64,000 bases of DNA from Cognaticolwellia mytili. Lineage in GTDB: Bacteria; Pseudomonadota; Gammaproteobacteria; Enterobacterales; Alteromonadaceae. The DNA lies in NCBI RefSeq assembly GCF_002104475.1, contig NZ_NBOF01000004.1:372001-436000 (forward strand), written 5' to 3'. Below, piece after piece: positions 28,956 through 38,724 of the stretch. The notes below the pieces were generated by a model. The model did not search any database, was not told the DNA's origin, and saw only the letters and a program-made list of their open reading frames with translations. Positions within the stretch are counted from its first letter, which is position 1; each line of letters begins with the position of its first letter. Made by a program: the position numbers and the translations under genes.

Positions 28956-29264
28956 ACTTATTTTTACTAGGGGCTGTCAACCTTACTTGTATTTTAAGCA
29001 GTTGGCTGATTTTAATGTTGGTAGAACATAATGAACGAGGTTTGGTAGTTCCAAATAAATGAAATGTTAATACAGCTAGCGCTAAAAAAAGCCATTGCCC
29101 AAAGGGCCGTTGCTAGAGTCGACTTACTTTGGGTTGAAAATAGCTAATTAAGGTAACCAAATTACACCACTTTCGCCTTAATTAAGTCGATTATATTTCT
29201 CTGCTGAACTATTAAACGAAGATCAATCGCACCTAAATATAATAATCAATGGCCTCAAAAAACG
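28956..29264. other. intergenic region with inverted-repeat debris
   Basis: About 310 bp between convergent genes. It begins near 28973 with GGGGCTGTCAACCTTAC, which resembles an IS terminal sequence. It also contains a stem-like GCCATTGCCCAAAGGGCCGTTGC-type segment near 29091 and an 8-bp inverted pair AATTAAGG/CCTTAATT. No ORF is present. A possible relic of an insertion element whose second end I cannot find. Confidence 0.3.
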
Positions 29265-29768
29265 CTAGTTTCTTGAAGGGTTGTAAGAAAATTCGATACG
29301 ATTACCGCTTGGCTCTCGGATCATCATATGAATAGTTGGTCCATTACCATTCAATTCAGGTGCAAACTCGATAATCAGGCCAGGGACTGACTTAAACCGC
29401 TTGTGCAATTCATTTAAAATAGCTTCACTGGTAACGCTTAAAGCAAGATGGTGTAAGCCGACATTGTTTTTACGATCAAATGGAACCGTATTATTAATAT
29501 CCTTTGTTTGCCAAAGTGTCAAAAATAGCTTGCCATCAGTTACAAATATAGACGGATAATCAGGGTAGCCACCAGCTTCTTTCCAACCTAAAGTCTTAAT
29601 AAAAAAATTACTCGATGCCTGTAAATTTTTAACAGTTAATCCGAGGTGATTAATCCCTTTCGTCATTACTTGTTTTTGGTTAATAGTATTGCTGTGGCTT
29701 TCAGTGGCCTTTGATATCGTTGGCGTAGATAACACTATCAACAACAAAGTGAAAATATATTTATTCAT
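29265..29768 (-). CDS. secreted VOC (glyoxalase-fold) protein
   Basis: A 167-residue VOC-superfamily protein with a signal peptide (MNKYIFTLLLIVLSTPTISKA). The ATG at 29768 is chosen because GGAG lies about 7 bases upstream; an in-frame TTG four codons earlier overlaps that site. The fold is seen as GINHLGLTVKNLQASSNFF, GLHHLALSV and NRIEFSYNP, with His/Glu positions typical of metal ligands. Periplasmic location is unusual for this mostly cytoplasmic superfamily. Substrate unknown (ring-cleaving dioxygenase or glyoxalase-like). Confidence 0.82.
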   Translation of the reverse strand: MNKYIFTLLLIVLSTPTISKATESHSNTINQKQVMTKGINHLGLTVKNLQASSNFFIKTLGWKEAGGYPDYPSIFVTDGKLFLTLWQTKDINNTVPFDRKNNVGLHHLALSVTSEAILNELHKRFKSVPGLIIEFAPELNGNGPTIHMMIREPSGNRIEFSYNPSRN

Positions 29769-29790
29769 TTTATGCTCCAATTAATTACTC

Positions 29791-29950
29791 AACCTGAACT
29801 CTGGATAATGAGTGCTTGATGTTTTATTTTATTTTATTCTATTATCAAGGCGAGATGTTGATGAATAGCGTACTACTTATCAACACTTTAACGCAGAGAA
29901 TGGGATAAAAGACCATATTGAGTAAGTGCTGCCTATCCAGAGTTCAGATT
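29791..29950. mobile_element. MITE-like element, copy B
   Basis: A 160-bp element with ends AACCTGAACTCTGGATAA and the complement of AATCTGAACTCTGGATAG (16/18 identical). The ends match those of the element at 18064-18259. Flanks ACTC and ACTT could be a decayed 4-bp target duplication. No coding content. The interior shares only short similarity with copy A. Confidence 0.65.
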
Positions 29951-30093
29951 ACTTATGGTAATTGACCGTGAAAAGTTAATTTGCTATTCAATTTAATTTA
30001 AGCCGTAGCTTATTTATAATTTACTTTAATTTCAGATGGTTATTTTGTTTTTAATGTTTTTATAGCAATGCTTAATTAAAGATAAGGATATAA

Positions 30094-30774
30094 ATGAAAA
30101 TAAAATTATATGGATTACTTACAAGCCTACTGTTAACTGCGTGTTCAAATACATATGTGCACCTGGTTAATGAAGGTTATTCTGAAAAGGAAATAAAGGA
30201 CCTAACTGGTAAGTTGAATCAGCTACCGATAAAAATTGTCAACTCACGTATTACTATCCCTAAAGAATTTTCTCCTAGTACTATTTCTACGCACCCAAGT
30301 TTTACTGATATTAGTTTACTAGCTGAGATCAATTCAGTGCTCGTTTCATCAAATTTTGCTAGCTTAGCGCATTTAACCTTTGCCCAAGGAAAACACTTCT
30401 ATAGTGAAAATCATCTTGGTTTGTATTTACGCAATGAAAGTAATATTACTCCCATCATGCCTGCATACTTAAGAACACAATCTTGTGCGTTTGCTGATGG
30501 CACTATCATGTTTTCTAACGATGAAGAGTTCGTGCTTGAATTTGAGAAAGGGCCTTATGAGGAAGACTTCATACTCATAAAAGGCCTATATAACTTTGAT
30601 GGCAAGCGTTTGCAATTATCGACTCATACAGGTATCTCTCAATCATATGCCTTTTCCCAAGAAATGAAACAGACTCAATTTGGAGAACGTCCCGCCGATG
30701 TATTTACCCCTCAGAAGCAACTAAAAACTTTGAAGGCGTTAAATTGTCAGTTTTTGATCATTTATATGGATTAG
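30094..30774 (+). CDS. hypothetical lipoprotein
   Basis: A 226-residue protein with a clear lipoprotein signal: MKIKLYGLLTSLLLTAC, lipidated Cys17. I recognise no domain in the body. It contains a helix-forming NEGYSEKEIKDLTGKLN and a beta-rich C-terminal half. Two cysteines (SCAF and LNCQF) might pair in the periplasm. ATAAGGATA precedes the ATG. It lies 83 bp upstream of a DUF3718 gene on the same strand; a shared role is possible but unsupported. Confidence 0.75.
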   Translation: MKIKLYGLLTSLLLTACSNTYVHLVNEGYSEKEIKDLTGKLNQLPIKIVNSRITIPKEFSPSTISTHPSFTDISLLAEINSVLVSSNFASLAHLTFAQGKHFYSENHLGLYLRNESNITPIMPAYLRTQSCAFADGTIMFSNDEEFVLEFEKGPYEEDFILIKGLYNFDGKRLQLSTHTGISQSYAFSQEMKQTQFGERPADVFTPQKQLKTLKALNCQFLIIYMD

Positions 30775-30857
30775 ATCAATGTTTATATTTAATCATATTT
30801 TGAATACGGTCTAAACTTAGTACAGAAAAGGGCGTTTATGTAAATGATGAGGTACCT

Positions 30858-31205
30858 ATGAAATTTCGCTGTACTGTTCTTATTATCATTAGTTTTTGGC
30901 TATCCTTTGTACCTACTAGCAATAGTGCAAACTTAGCTCAAAATATTTGTGAATATATTGCCATCGATGACAAAGGGCGATTAAGAAAGCTACTTAAAAC
31001 TAATCGCTTAAAGTTGCGTACCGTGTTTCATGATGTGAAATGTGACAACAAAAATCTTTTAATTTTTTCTGCTTCAAAAAAAGCATCTAGAATAGGTAAG
31101 TTATTAATTAAAAAACTTCCCAAAGACATCATAAAAATTGAACTGGATAATTTAGCCAAGCTATCTCCATCATTAGCAGATCTAGCTAAAACTCGTATCA
31201 ATTAA
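30858..31205 (+). CDS. DUF3718 domain-containing secreted protein
   Basis: A 115-residue protein with a signal peptide (to about SNSAN) and the DUF3718 pattern LAQNICEYIAIDDKGRLRKLLKTNRLKLR followed by VKCDNKNLLIFSA. The two cysteines (NICEY and VKCDN) are conserved in the family and may form a disulfide. The family is small, periplasmic, mostly in alteromonads and of unknown function. GAGGTA precedes the ATG. Confidence 0.8.
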   Translation: MKFRCTVLIIISFWLSFVPTSNSANLAQNICEYIAIDDKGRLRKLLKTNRLKLRTVFHDVKCDNKNLLIFSASKKASRIGKLLIKKLPKDIIKIELDNLAKLSPSLADLAKTRIN

Positions 31206-31208
31206 AGT

Positions 31209-31246
31209 AATACCCTTTACCTTTTATTAAGTGTTGAAAGGGTATT
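31209..31246. terminator. possible bidirectional terminator
   Basis: AATACCCTTT (31209-31218) pairs with AAAGGGTATT (31237-31246) around an 18-base loop, directly after the DUF3718 stop. The right arm overlaps the last codons of the convergent TonB-domain gene. Confidence 0.4.
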
Positions 31247-32267
31247 CTACTATGTTAAAGCTAGTATCATTTTCACCAAAAATGAACAGTTTGCATTGTT
31301 GCCATGAATTTGGGATCTTCCAAGTGTTATTGTTTTCAATTGAGTAAACATGACGCTTATTGGCACAGCGAATATCCATTTTCGATAACTTGCCATTGAT
31401 ATTCGTTAACGAGAATTCATTTCGAACCAAGGCATGATGCCAATAGTCGTTTTTCTTAATATTGGCATTAACAATCAACTCTTTGTCGGAAACAATAAAA
31501 TTATCAATACGCTTAATTATATCTTTATAGCTTTGTAGTTCTGTTTGAGATTGTGGTATTTTTTCGATGCTTTTAAAGGTGCTGTAAGCATATTTCAGCC
31601 GATTTAGTTTTACCTCTAACAAAAATCGTTGCTTGAGTACTGATAAACGTTGTTGATTATTTTTTTCACCTGCTGGAATTTTTACACTATAGAGATGAGA
31701 AAGTTGCAATGCGGGATCACCAATTTCACTAGCATATTGAGCATGAAGTAGTTGCAGATAGTTATTTTCAGACAAGTGCAGATACTTTATTTTTTTAAAA
31801 CGCGCGAGGAGTGCTTGTGTTTTTGAATAGTTTTTTTCTTTCAGTGCTTCTTGTGTCTTAATATATAAGTCTTTGAAGCGCTTCGTTGCGCCAGAAGTTC
31901 CATTTTTTCTCATGTTAAAACTAAATTGCACATTATTGACACATTGCTGAACGGGATGACCGTTTTCTATTGCAGGCTCATATTGCCATTTTATTAGAGC
32001 TTTTTTCGCTGCTAGGGTGAGATCTTTACTTCCTGATGTTTCTTGAGTAATAACATTTGAAACACTGCCGTCTTTCTCGATAATAAAGCTAAATTTTGCC
32101 CAACCTTCACGACTGCTCCTTGCGGCATCTGCAGGATATCTAGGAGTAACACGAACTTTGGGAGTTGGCTCGATAGATGTGCTTAAATACTTGGATAGTT
32201 CAATGGCTGTTGTGTAATTTGAGAAAAAAATAGCGGGTAATAGACTAATAGTGTAAAGCTTATTCAT
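31227..32267 (-). CDS. TonB C-terminal domain protein with helical region
   Basis: A 346-residue exported protein: signal peptide (about 1-21), then a TonB_C domain (about 35-118: RVTPRYPADAARSSREGWAKFSFIIEKDGSV...KALIKWQYEPA), then a helical, TPR-like region (about 130-260) and a small C-terminal part. Classical TonB has an N-terminal anchor and Pro-rich spacer with the domain at the C-terminus; here the domain comes first and no spacer exists. It is therefore unlikely to be a normal energy transducer for outer-membrane receptors. Possibly a periplasmic structural or binding protein. Confidence 0.8.
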   Translation of the reverse strand: MNKLYTISLLPAIFFSNYTTAIELSKYLSTSIEPTPKVRVTPRYPADAARSSREGWAKFSFIIEKDGSVSNVITQETSGSKDLTLAAKKALIKWQYEPAIENGHPVQQCVNNVQFSFNMRKNGTSGATKRFKDLYIKTQEALKEKNYSKTQALLARFKKIKYLHLSENNYLQLLHAQYASEIGDPALQLSHLYSVKIPAGEKNNQQRLSVLKQRFLLEVKLNRLKYAYSTFKSIEKIPQSQTELQSYKDIIKRIDNFIVSDKELIVNANIKKNDYWHHALVRNEFSLTNINGKLSKMDIRCANKRHVYSIENNNTWKIPNSWQQCKLFIFGENDTSFNIVEYPFNT

Positions 32268-32345
32268 TTTAACATCCGTGTATTTTCAATAGCTTAACAT
32301 TAGATTAACATAAGCAAATTTTTATTGAAATATATAAGCGCAACT

Positions 32346-33071
32346 TTACTCCCTTCGTGTAAGCCATAACTTAAATGCTCTCTTAACAGCATTTATTACA
32401 GTAGGATCCGAGTTTTTGCTTAGCGCCATGCAATGCTCAGTATTGGTGTCTTGATGTAACTGAAAACCAACGACGAAATCATCGATGGTGAAATTGGTAT
32501 GCTGTATTCGATAAATTAAAGCATCTTTAGATTGAATAATTGCATCTATTCTTCCTCTAAGTAACTTCTGTATATTATTTTCTTCGCTAGATGATACGGT
32601 TAAGTTTTGGCCCTCAATAAAACCACTGTTCAACATGTAATCGTGGCTATTATCATTACGTAATACGCCGACTACCGCGCTACTAATTGATGATAAGCTA
32701 CTTATGTCAGTTTTATTTTTCTTCAATTTATATATGTTTACTGGCGTTTTCGCATGAATGGGGCAGAACCATATGAAATTAGGAGTGCGTTCAGATGTTT
32801 TATAAATAGAATAAATTAAAACATTAGGCTTATTTTTAGCTAAATAATAACTGCGGGCCCACGGGTAAACATTTATTTGATATTGAATTGGAGAGCTATC
32901 GAAGATAGCTCTAATTTTATTGGTAACAATGCCTGAAACCTCATCGTTAACATCAGTGCCTTGAACAATGTAAGGTGGCCAATGTTCACTAACAATTTCT
33001 AATACTGGCTCTTTTGCTTGAACATGCGCGCAAAAGTAGCTAAGAATTATTAGAGTGTATAAGAGTCTCAA
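32346..33071 (-). CDS. periplasmic solute-binding protein-like (SBP_bac_3 type)
   Basis: A 241-residue protein with a signal peptide (MRLLYTLIILSYFCAHVQA) and the start of family-3 solute-binding proteins (LEIVSEHWPPYIVQGTDV...GIVTNKIRAIF). QINVYPWARSYYLAKNKPNVLIYSIYKTSERTPNFIWF follows, as in orphan ABC-type amino-acid-binding proteins of marine gammaproteobacteria. No permease or ATPase gene is adjacent, so it may act as a sensor or orphan binder. It is 78 bp upstream of the TonB-domain gene on the same strand. Confidence 0.8.
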   Translation of the reverse strand: MRLLYTLIILSYFCAHVQAKEPVLEIVSEHWPPYIVQGTDVNDEVSGIVTNKIRAIFDSSPIQYQINVYPWARSYYLAKNKPNVLIYSIYKTSERTPNFIWFCPIHAKTPVNIYKLKKNKTDISSLSSISSAVVGVLRNDNSHDYMLNSGFIEGQNLTVSSSEENNIQKLLRGRIDAIIQSKDALIYRIQHTNFTIDDFVVGFQLHQDTNTEHCMALSKNSDPTVINAVKRAFKLWLTRRE

Positions 33072-33201
33072 AGAAGGCTTCCTATTGTTTTGCTATAAAG
33101 ACATGAAAATAAGTTAAAGACTTTCGCCTGAATATATTTAATTAAATTATATTAAAAAAAAACAACCGAGGATATAGAGTTAAATCAATCAATAGGTCTT
33201 T

Positions 33202-34140
33202 TTAACCTTTAGTTATTAGTTTAGTTAGTATCGCCGCCGTTTCAAGTGGTTGCTCCATCGGAAAACAATGGTGATTACCAAACTTCTGCCATTGAATACT
33301 TTTATTCATTTTAGCAGCTCGTTTTACAGCTGTAGGGATGAAAAAATAAGTTTTGTTAGCGACTAAAATATTAACCGGCAGCTTAACTTTTCTTACTGCC
33401 TGCCAAAGTCCTTTCGGGTATGAGCCAAATATTGATGCTTCCCATTTTGGTGAGCAAGATAGCTCTACAGAGTTATCAGTGCTAGTGGTGGTTGAGTAAT
33501 GGCAATAGTCATTAATGACTTGTGGGTGCCAAGGTTTATAAAAGGACTTAATTGCAATTTCACTTTCCATGACTTTTACGCTTGGCCATGTATTCGTGCG
33601 ATTACTTACCGACTTTACCAAGGCTCTATGACGCCAAACACCGGTGACTCGCATTAATTGTTGGGCAATAATCATTTCGTTTTTGAAAAGTACCGGATCT
33701 AATAAAATAATTTCACTAAAAAGATCTGGATATTTTTCGGCGGCTAAAATCGTTAAAATTGCGCCCATTGAATGGCCTATACCAATTAATGGTCCATTTT
33801 CTTTTACGTTTGCTTGTTTATATATGGCGTCAGCCACAGTATCTGCCATTTTCCCCCAATGAGGCATTTTTTTTGTAGGCTGAGTTGATAATCCATGGCC
33901 TGGAACATCCGTCAACCAAATAGAGCTGTCATTAGGTAATTGAGATGCCATAGCTGCCATGGTCATGGCGGAAAAACCTGTTCCGTGCAATAAATGAATA
34001 CGTTTCCCTGTTGCCTCTCCTGCACGGTAATAGCCGTTGACTGTCATTTGGCTTTTGGACTTTTGCTGCCACCTTTGGAACTCTTTGAATACAAGTGATT
34101 TGGTGACTTTTGATGATGTTGGGCTTATAGATTCTGGCAT
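33202..34140 (-). CDS. alpha/beta hydrolase
   Basis: A 312-residue cytoplasmic alpha/beta-hydrolase fold protein. The oxyanion strand HLLHGTGFSAMTM (about 49-61) precedes the nucleophile elbow GIGHSMGAILT with Ser near residue 123, and the catalytic His is in FGNHHCFPMEQP near the C-terminus. The acid residue is not certain. Substrate unknown; related proteins are esterases or lipases. It is a lone gene with its own upstream region, divergent from the DUF2785 gene. Confidence 0.85.
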   Translation of the reverse strand: MPESISPTSSKVTKSLVFKEFQRWQQKSKSQMTVNGYYRAGEATGKRIHLLHGTGFSAMTMAAMASQLPNDSSIWLTDVPGHGLSTQPTKKMPHWGKMADTVADAIYKQANVKENGPLIGIGHSMGAILTILAAEKYPDLFSEIILLDPVLFKNEMIIAQQLMRVTGVWRHRALVKSVSNRTNTWPSVKVMESEIAIKSFYKPWHPQVINDYCHYSTTTSTDNSVELSCSPKWEASIFGSYPKGLWQAVRKVKLPVNILVANKTYFFIPTAVKRAAKMNKSIQWQKFGNHHCFPMEQPLETAAILTKLITKG

Positions 34141-34352
34141 AATGGGATTTTTACGAATATCGCTATTTGGTTATTACAACATAGCAATTAACTGGTCTGA
34201 TGTGAACGGTATTTTTTATAAGTTGTCAATTTGATTTTTATCGATTTTTACTGTAAATTTTTGAATTTTAAGTAGTTAGGCATGTTTGGTTGATAGCTTC
34301 TCTTGTTTAAAGTACCAAATCAATAACCTTTAAAAGGCGGACGAGGATCATA

Positions 34353-35306
34353 ATGGCATATTTAGACATTTTTAATAAATTAGTTGTCACGACTTTATTG
34401 TATTTTTTACTATTGCCCATTGGTGCAGCTTATGGTGACAGTGTTAATGCAAACCACTTGGCTAAGCAATGTTATACCAATGAATGGAATCAGCAAGCTC
34501 TGCTAGATTTAGCTACAAGAAAATTTAATATTGAAAGTGATGTTGAACGTAACGAATTGGCTTTACAGTTAGTTAATTGCTTGGCAGTTCCACAAAGCAA
34601 TATTCGTGATGGCGTTGCATATGCGGGACTTTCTGCGTGGTTAAGATCAAATCAATTACCCCAAAATACTTACCAAATGATGTATGAAAAATTATTGAAT
34701 GATTTTGGTCAAGAAACTATTGATGATAATAAAATTTATCAGCCTTTTATTACGTTGATGCTGGCTGAATTAGCGCGAGTTGATAGAAAAACACCTTACC
34801 TGCCAGCAGATCAACGCGAGTTATTAGTCGTAAAAAGTGCAAAGTACATGAGCAATATTACTGATTACAGGGGATTTGATAACGTTGTTGGTTGGCGACA
34901 TAATGTCGCACACACTGCGGATTTATTTTTGCAGTTAGCCTTAAATCCTGAAATAAACAAAAAACAATTGTCGACCATGCTTGAAGCAATCGGCCAGCAA
35001 GTTCTTCCTAAAAATGGCCATTTTTATACTTATGGCGAACCTAAGCGTTTAGTAATGCCATTGCTTTATATTTTTTTACAGGAGCAACATACAGAGCAAG
35101 ACTGGAAAAATTGGTTGCAGCAATATATTACAAAAGCGCCAACGGCCAATTGGCAGCAGACATACAAGAATAATCAAGGCCTAGCAAACTTACATAATGC
35201 ACGTGAGTTTTTAAATGCTATGTTCGTATTGATTGCGGATAGTAAAAACACACAACTTCAAATGCTAAAGCCAGCGCTAACTGCAGCAATAAAATCGCTA
35301 CCGTAA
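34353..35306 (+). CDS. DUF2785 domain-containing exported protein
   Basis: A 317-residue protein with a signal peptide (hydrophobic to about residue 29, AAYGDS) and a wholly alpha-helical body matching DUF2785. The hallmark segment is DYRGFDNVVGWRHNVAHTADLFLQLALNP (about 172-200). The family forms helical-repeat proteins of unknown function, usually cytoplasmic; this one appears exported. It lies 161 bp upstream of glnS on the same strand. Confidence 0.82.
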   Translation: MAYLDIFNKLVVTTLLYFLLLPIGAAYGDSVNANHLAKQCYTNEWNQQALLDLATRKFNIESDVERNELALQLVNCLAVPQSNIRDGVAYAGLSAWLRSNQLPQNTYQMMYEKLLNDFGQETIDDNKIYQPFITLMLAELARVDRKTPYLPADQRELLVVKSAKYMSNITDYRGFDNVVGWRHNVAHTADLFLQLALNPEINKKQLSTMLEAIGQQVLPKNGHFYTYGEPKRLVMPLLYIFLQEQHTEQDWKNWLQQYITKAPTANWQQTYKNNQGLANLHNAREFLNAMFVLIADSKNTQLQMLKPALTAAIKSLP

Positions 35307-35467
35307 TATTTGAGCAAAGAATATAACTGAAGTCGCCTATCAATGCTTAGGTTTGCCTAGTAGCTAATTGCAAAGTAATCTTAATCTTTAGGTGCGCTCT
35401 GGTTAAATCTGTTGATATAATGCCGCCATAATACTATTTAAATTTTCATATTTTAGGGGTTCTGTGG

Positions 35468-37150
35468 ATGTCGGAAGTTGAAAACCGTCCAACCAATTTT
35501 ATTCGTCAAATTATTGATGCCGATCTTGCTAGTGGTAAGCATAGCAGTGTGCAAACACGTTTTCCGCCGGAGCCAAATGGCTACCTGCATATTGGTCATG
35601 CGAAATCTATTTGTTTGAATTTTGGTATTGCTCAAGATTACAACGGCTTGTGTAATTTACGATTTGATGACACCAACCCAGAAAAAGAAGATATTGATTA
35701 CGTAAACTCTATTCAAGAAGATGTGAAATGGTTAGGTTTTCAGTGGGCTGGCGATATTCATTATTCTTCAGGCTACTTTGACCGGTTATACGGTTATGCG
35801 GTTGAGCTTATTGAAAAAGGCTTAGCTTACGTATGCTTTTTAAATGCTGAAGAAACTCGTGAGTACCGTGGTACGTTAAAGCAACCAGGTAAGAATAGCC
35901 CGTACCGTGATACGTCAGTTGAAGAAAATCTCGCATTATTTGAAAAAATGAAAGACGGTGGCTTCAAAGAAGGTGAATGTGCATTACGTGCGAAAATAGA
36001 CATGGCATCAAGTTTCATGTGTATGCGTGATCCAATTATTTATCGTGTTAAATTTGCTCATCATCACCAAACAGGTGATAAATGGTGCATTTACCCAATG
36101 TATGATTTTACTCATTGTATTTCTGATGCTATTGAAGGTGTTACGCATTCAATTTGTACTTTAGAGTTTCAAGATAACCGTCGTTTATATGACTGGGTTA
36201 TTGAAAATATTTCCATTGAAACCACACCACATCAATATGAGTTTTCGCGCTTAAACCTTGAATACACGGTGATGAGTAAGCGTAAACTCAACAATTTGGT
36301 TGAAGAAAACTTAGTTAGCGGTTGGGACGACCCACGTATGCCAACTATTGCAGCTTTTCGTCGACGTGGTTTTACCCCAGCTTCAATGCGTGAATTCGCC
36401 AAGCGCATTGGTGTAACAAAAATGGATAATACCGTAGAAATGAGTGTATTAGACGCTTGTATCCGCGAAGATCTAAATGACAACGCGCCACGTGCAATGG
36501 CGGTGCTTGACCCGATTAAACTCGTGATTGAAAACTACCCAGAAGGGCAAGTTGAAAACCTTGATGTGAAAAATCATCCAAGCGATGAAAGCCAAGGAAC
36601 ACGTGTAGTGCCATTCGCGAAAGAGCTTTACATTGAAGCGGAAGATTTTAGAGAAGAAGCAAATAAAAAGTACAAACGTTTAGTGCTTGATAAAGCCGTA
36701 CGTTTACGTGGTGCCTACGTGGTAACAGCAACAAGTTGTGACAAAGACGAAGCAGGCAATGTAACAACCGTTTACTGTAAGTATGATTCTGAAACGTTAG
36801 GTGCAAACCCAACAGATGGCACTAAGCCAAAAGGTGTTATTCACTGGGTTGCTGCTGAGCAAAGCCTTGATGCTGAAGTTCGTTTGTATGACCGCTTATT
36901 TACGGTGCCGAATCCAGGTGCAGAAGAAGACTTTCATGCGGTGATGAACCCTGAATCATTAGTCACTATTGCTAATGCGAAAGTTGAACCACATTTAGCA
37001 ACAGCTGAGCCAGAAAAAGCCTTTCAATTTGAACGTCAAGGTTACTTCTGCCTTGATAACAAAATTTCAGCGCAAGATATGGCTGAAGGAAAGTTAGTGT
37101 TTAACCGCACGGTTGGTTTACGTGATACTTGGGCGAAAATCTCAGGTTAA
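35468..37150 (+). CDS. glnS: glutaminyl-tRNA synthetase
   Basis: Class I aminoacyl-tRNA synthetase charging tRNA-Gln. 560 residues, normal for bacteria. The HIGH signature is in [15 protein letters not shown] (about 35-49), and the KMSKS-equivalent is VMSKRKL near 270. The Rossmann catalytic domain is followed by two C-terminal anticodon-binding beta barrels ([15 protein letters not shown]... onward). The gene uses notably more GC-rich, optimal codons than its neighbours, as expected for high expression. A strong terminator follows. Confidence 0.98.
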   Translation: MSEVENRPTNFIRQIIDADLASGKHSSVQTRFPPEPNGYLHIGHAKSICLNFGIAQDYNGLCNLRFDDTNPEKEDIDYVNSIQEDVKWLGFQWAGDIHYSSGYFDRLYGYAVELIEKGLAYVCFLNAEETREYRGTLKQPGKNSPYRDTSVEENLALFEKMKDGGFKEGECALRAKIDMASSFMCMRDPIIYRVKFAHHHQTGDKWCIYPMYDFTHCISDAIEGVTHSICTLEFQDNRRLYDWVIENISIETTPHQYEFSRLNLEYTVMSKRKLNNLVEENLVSGWDDPRMPTIAAFRRRGFTPASMREFAKRIGVTKMDNTVEMSVLDACIREDLNDNAPRAMAVLDPIKLVIENYPEGQVENLDVKNHPSDESQGTRVVPFAKELYIEAEDFREEANKKYKRLVLDKAVRLRGAYVVTATSCDKDEAGNVTTVYCKYDSETLGANPTDGTKPKGVIHWVAAEQSLDAEVRLYDRLFTVPNPGAEEDFHAVMNPESLVTIANAKVEPHLATAEPEKAFQFERQGYFCLDNKISAQDMAEGKLVFNRTVGLRDTWAKISG

Positions 37151-37180
37151 TCAATGTAGAACACAGACGGTTAATATATT

Positions 37181-37214
37181 AAAAGCTCATAAGTTAACGC
37201 TTATGAGCTTTTTT
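37181..37214 (+). terminator. intrinsic terminator after glnS
   Basis: AAAAGCTCATAAG (37181-37193), loop ttaacg, CTTATGAGCTTTT (37200-37212) and a continuing T-run. A perfect 13-bp stem. Confidence 0.92.
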
Positions 37215-37215
37215 A

Positions 37216-37490
37216 TGTACACGATGTACGGTCAGTTTTTTGTTCCAGACAAAAACTAAGTACCTACATCCATTTAGGCAATGCCATGATCACATGGTCG
37301 TTCTTAGCTGTCCCTAGCTTCACGACATTAATACGCCCTGTATGTCGATGTGAAGGAATGGTGATGTTCACGATGAACGGTCAGCTTTTTGTTCCAGACA
37401 AAAACTAAGTACCTACATCCATGTATGCAATGTCATGATCACATGATCACATGATCACATGGTCATTCTTAGCTGTCCCTAGCTTCACAG
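37216..37490 (+). repeat. two diverged REP-like direct repeats upstream of RAYT
   Basis: Copy 1 (37216-37326) and copy 2 (37365-37490) share GGTCAG-TTTTTGTTCCAGACAAAAACTAAGTACCTACATCCAT-type sequence (in two shorter blocks) and the end CTTAGCTGTCCCTAGCTTCAC. Each begins with a small hairpin: GTACA-cga-TGTAC in copy 1 and GTTCA-cga-TGAAC in copy 2, a compensatory change that keeps pairing. A palindrome around CATGATCACATG follows; in copy 2 the 8-bp unit ATGATCAC is expanded to three. Confidence 0.75.
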
Positions 37491-37500
37491 CAAAATTAAA

Positions 37501-37529
37501 AGGACACTCATTCTAAATTGAGCAGTCCT
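37501..37529 (+). repeat. imperfect palindrome upstream of RAYT gene
   Basis: AGGACaCTCA and TGAGcAGTCCT pair around an AT loop, 50 bp before the transposase ATG. This is REP-sized. It could be the recognition hairpin or an expression-control hairpin. Confidence 0.5.
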
Positions 37530-37578
37530 AATCTTTGCACTAAGCTAAAACCACACCCTTATTCAAATTCGGTGAGTT

Positions 37579-38553
37579 ATGGCAACGCCAAGAAAGCAAC
37601 AAATCAGTTTAGCCGATACACCTTATTATCATTGCGTCGCACGCTGTGTTCGACGAGCATTTTTATGTGGTGAAGATAACGTCTCAGGGCAAAGCTATGA
37701 ACATCGTAGAGGTTGGGTAGAAGATAAACTGCACTTTCTTACCCAAGTCTTTGCTATTGACGTTTGTGCCTATGCGGTGATGAGCAACCATTATCATGTG
37801 GTGGTATTTATCGATGAAGCGAAGGCAAAGCAGTGGAGTATGCAAGAAGTACTTGAGCGTTGGCATCTGTTATATAAAGGGACATTGCTTACTCAGCAAT
37901 ATTGTCGTGGTGAACATTTAACTAAACCGTTACTTGATATCGTTAAAGCAACGGCTGAAGTTTATCGAAAACGTTTGATGAAAGTTAGTTGGTTTATGGG
38001 TTATATCAATGAAAGTATTGCCAGAAAGGCTAACCAAGAAGACAACTGCACTGGTAGATTTTGGGAAGGACGATTCAAATCCCAAGCGTTATTAGATGAA
38101 ACCGCGCTTGCCGCTTGCATGGCGTATGTTGATTTAAATCCCATTCGAGCCAAGATAGCCAAAACGCCAGAAGACTCCGCTCATACTAGTGTAAAGCTAC
38201 GTTGTAAGCCGGCAGAAAAAGGCCAACAACCCAAGGCATTATTACCGTTTATCGGTAACCCTAGAAAAGCGATGCCTAAAGGCTTACCTTTTGAACTTGC
38301 CGACTATCTACAATTAATTGAATTAACCGGTCGCTGTATCAAAGAAGATAAACGTGGTTACATTGAAGAAAACCAACCAAAAATACTGAGTCGGTTAAAC
38401 ATATCTGCGGAAAATTGGTTAATCATCACCACTGAATTTAGCACACAGTTTCATGGCGCAATTGGTCACGAAGATGTTCTGAGTGATTATTGCCAACGCA
38501 ATAAAATAAAACGACGACATAATTTGAGTCATTGCAATAAACTCTTTGCTTGA
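37579..38553 (+). CDS. REP-associated tyrosine transposase (RAYT, Y1 HUH family)
   Basis: A 324-residue IS200/IS605-related single-strand endonuclease. The N-terminus TPYYHCVARCVRRAFLCGED, the HUH motif as H71-Y72-H73 in MSNHYHVVVF, TGRFWEGRFKSQALLDE and AYVDLNPIRA are all hallmarks of the RAYT group. RAYTs act on REP palindromes, usually in their own neighbourhood, and are single-copy rather than spreading IS elements. Repeat sequences upstream (37216-37529) and downstream (38725-38812) fit this. The frame is intact, so it may be functional. Confidence 0.92.
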   Translation: MATPRKQQISLADTPYYHCVARCVRRAFLCGEDNVSGQSYEHRRGWVEDKLHFLTQVFAIDVCAYAVMSNHYHVVVFIDEAKAKQWSMQEVLERWHLLYKGTLLTQQYCRGEHLTKPLLDIVKATAEVYRKRLMKVSWFMGYINESIARKANQEDNCTGRFWEGRFKSQALLDETALAACMAYVDLNPIRAKIAKTPEDSAHTSVKLRCKPAEKGQQPKALLPFIGNPRKAMPKGLPFELADYLQLIELTGRCIKEDKRGYIEENQPKILSRLNISAENWLIITTEFSTQFHGAIGHEDVLSDYCQRNKIKRRHNLSHCNKLFA

Positions 38554-38724
38554 AGTCGCAGCTTAGCCATCAAAAACACTTTCAAAGTTTATCAGGCGTT
38601 ACCTGAGGATAGTGATTGCCGGTTTAGTAGCATTATGCGGTTAAATAAAGTGTAATGACTGTTTTATTGACCTTATTATGATCAAACAATCAATATTGTC
38701 ATCGCTGCTGATGGGATATCAATG

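Noticed and set aside
34037-34234. 65-codon plus-strand ORF overlapping the alpha/beta hydrolase start
   Set aside because: It is mostly antisense to a well-supported hydrolase gene and shows no family features.
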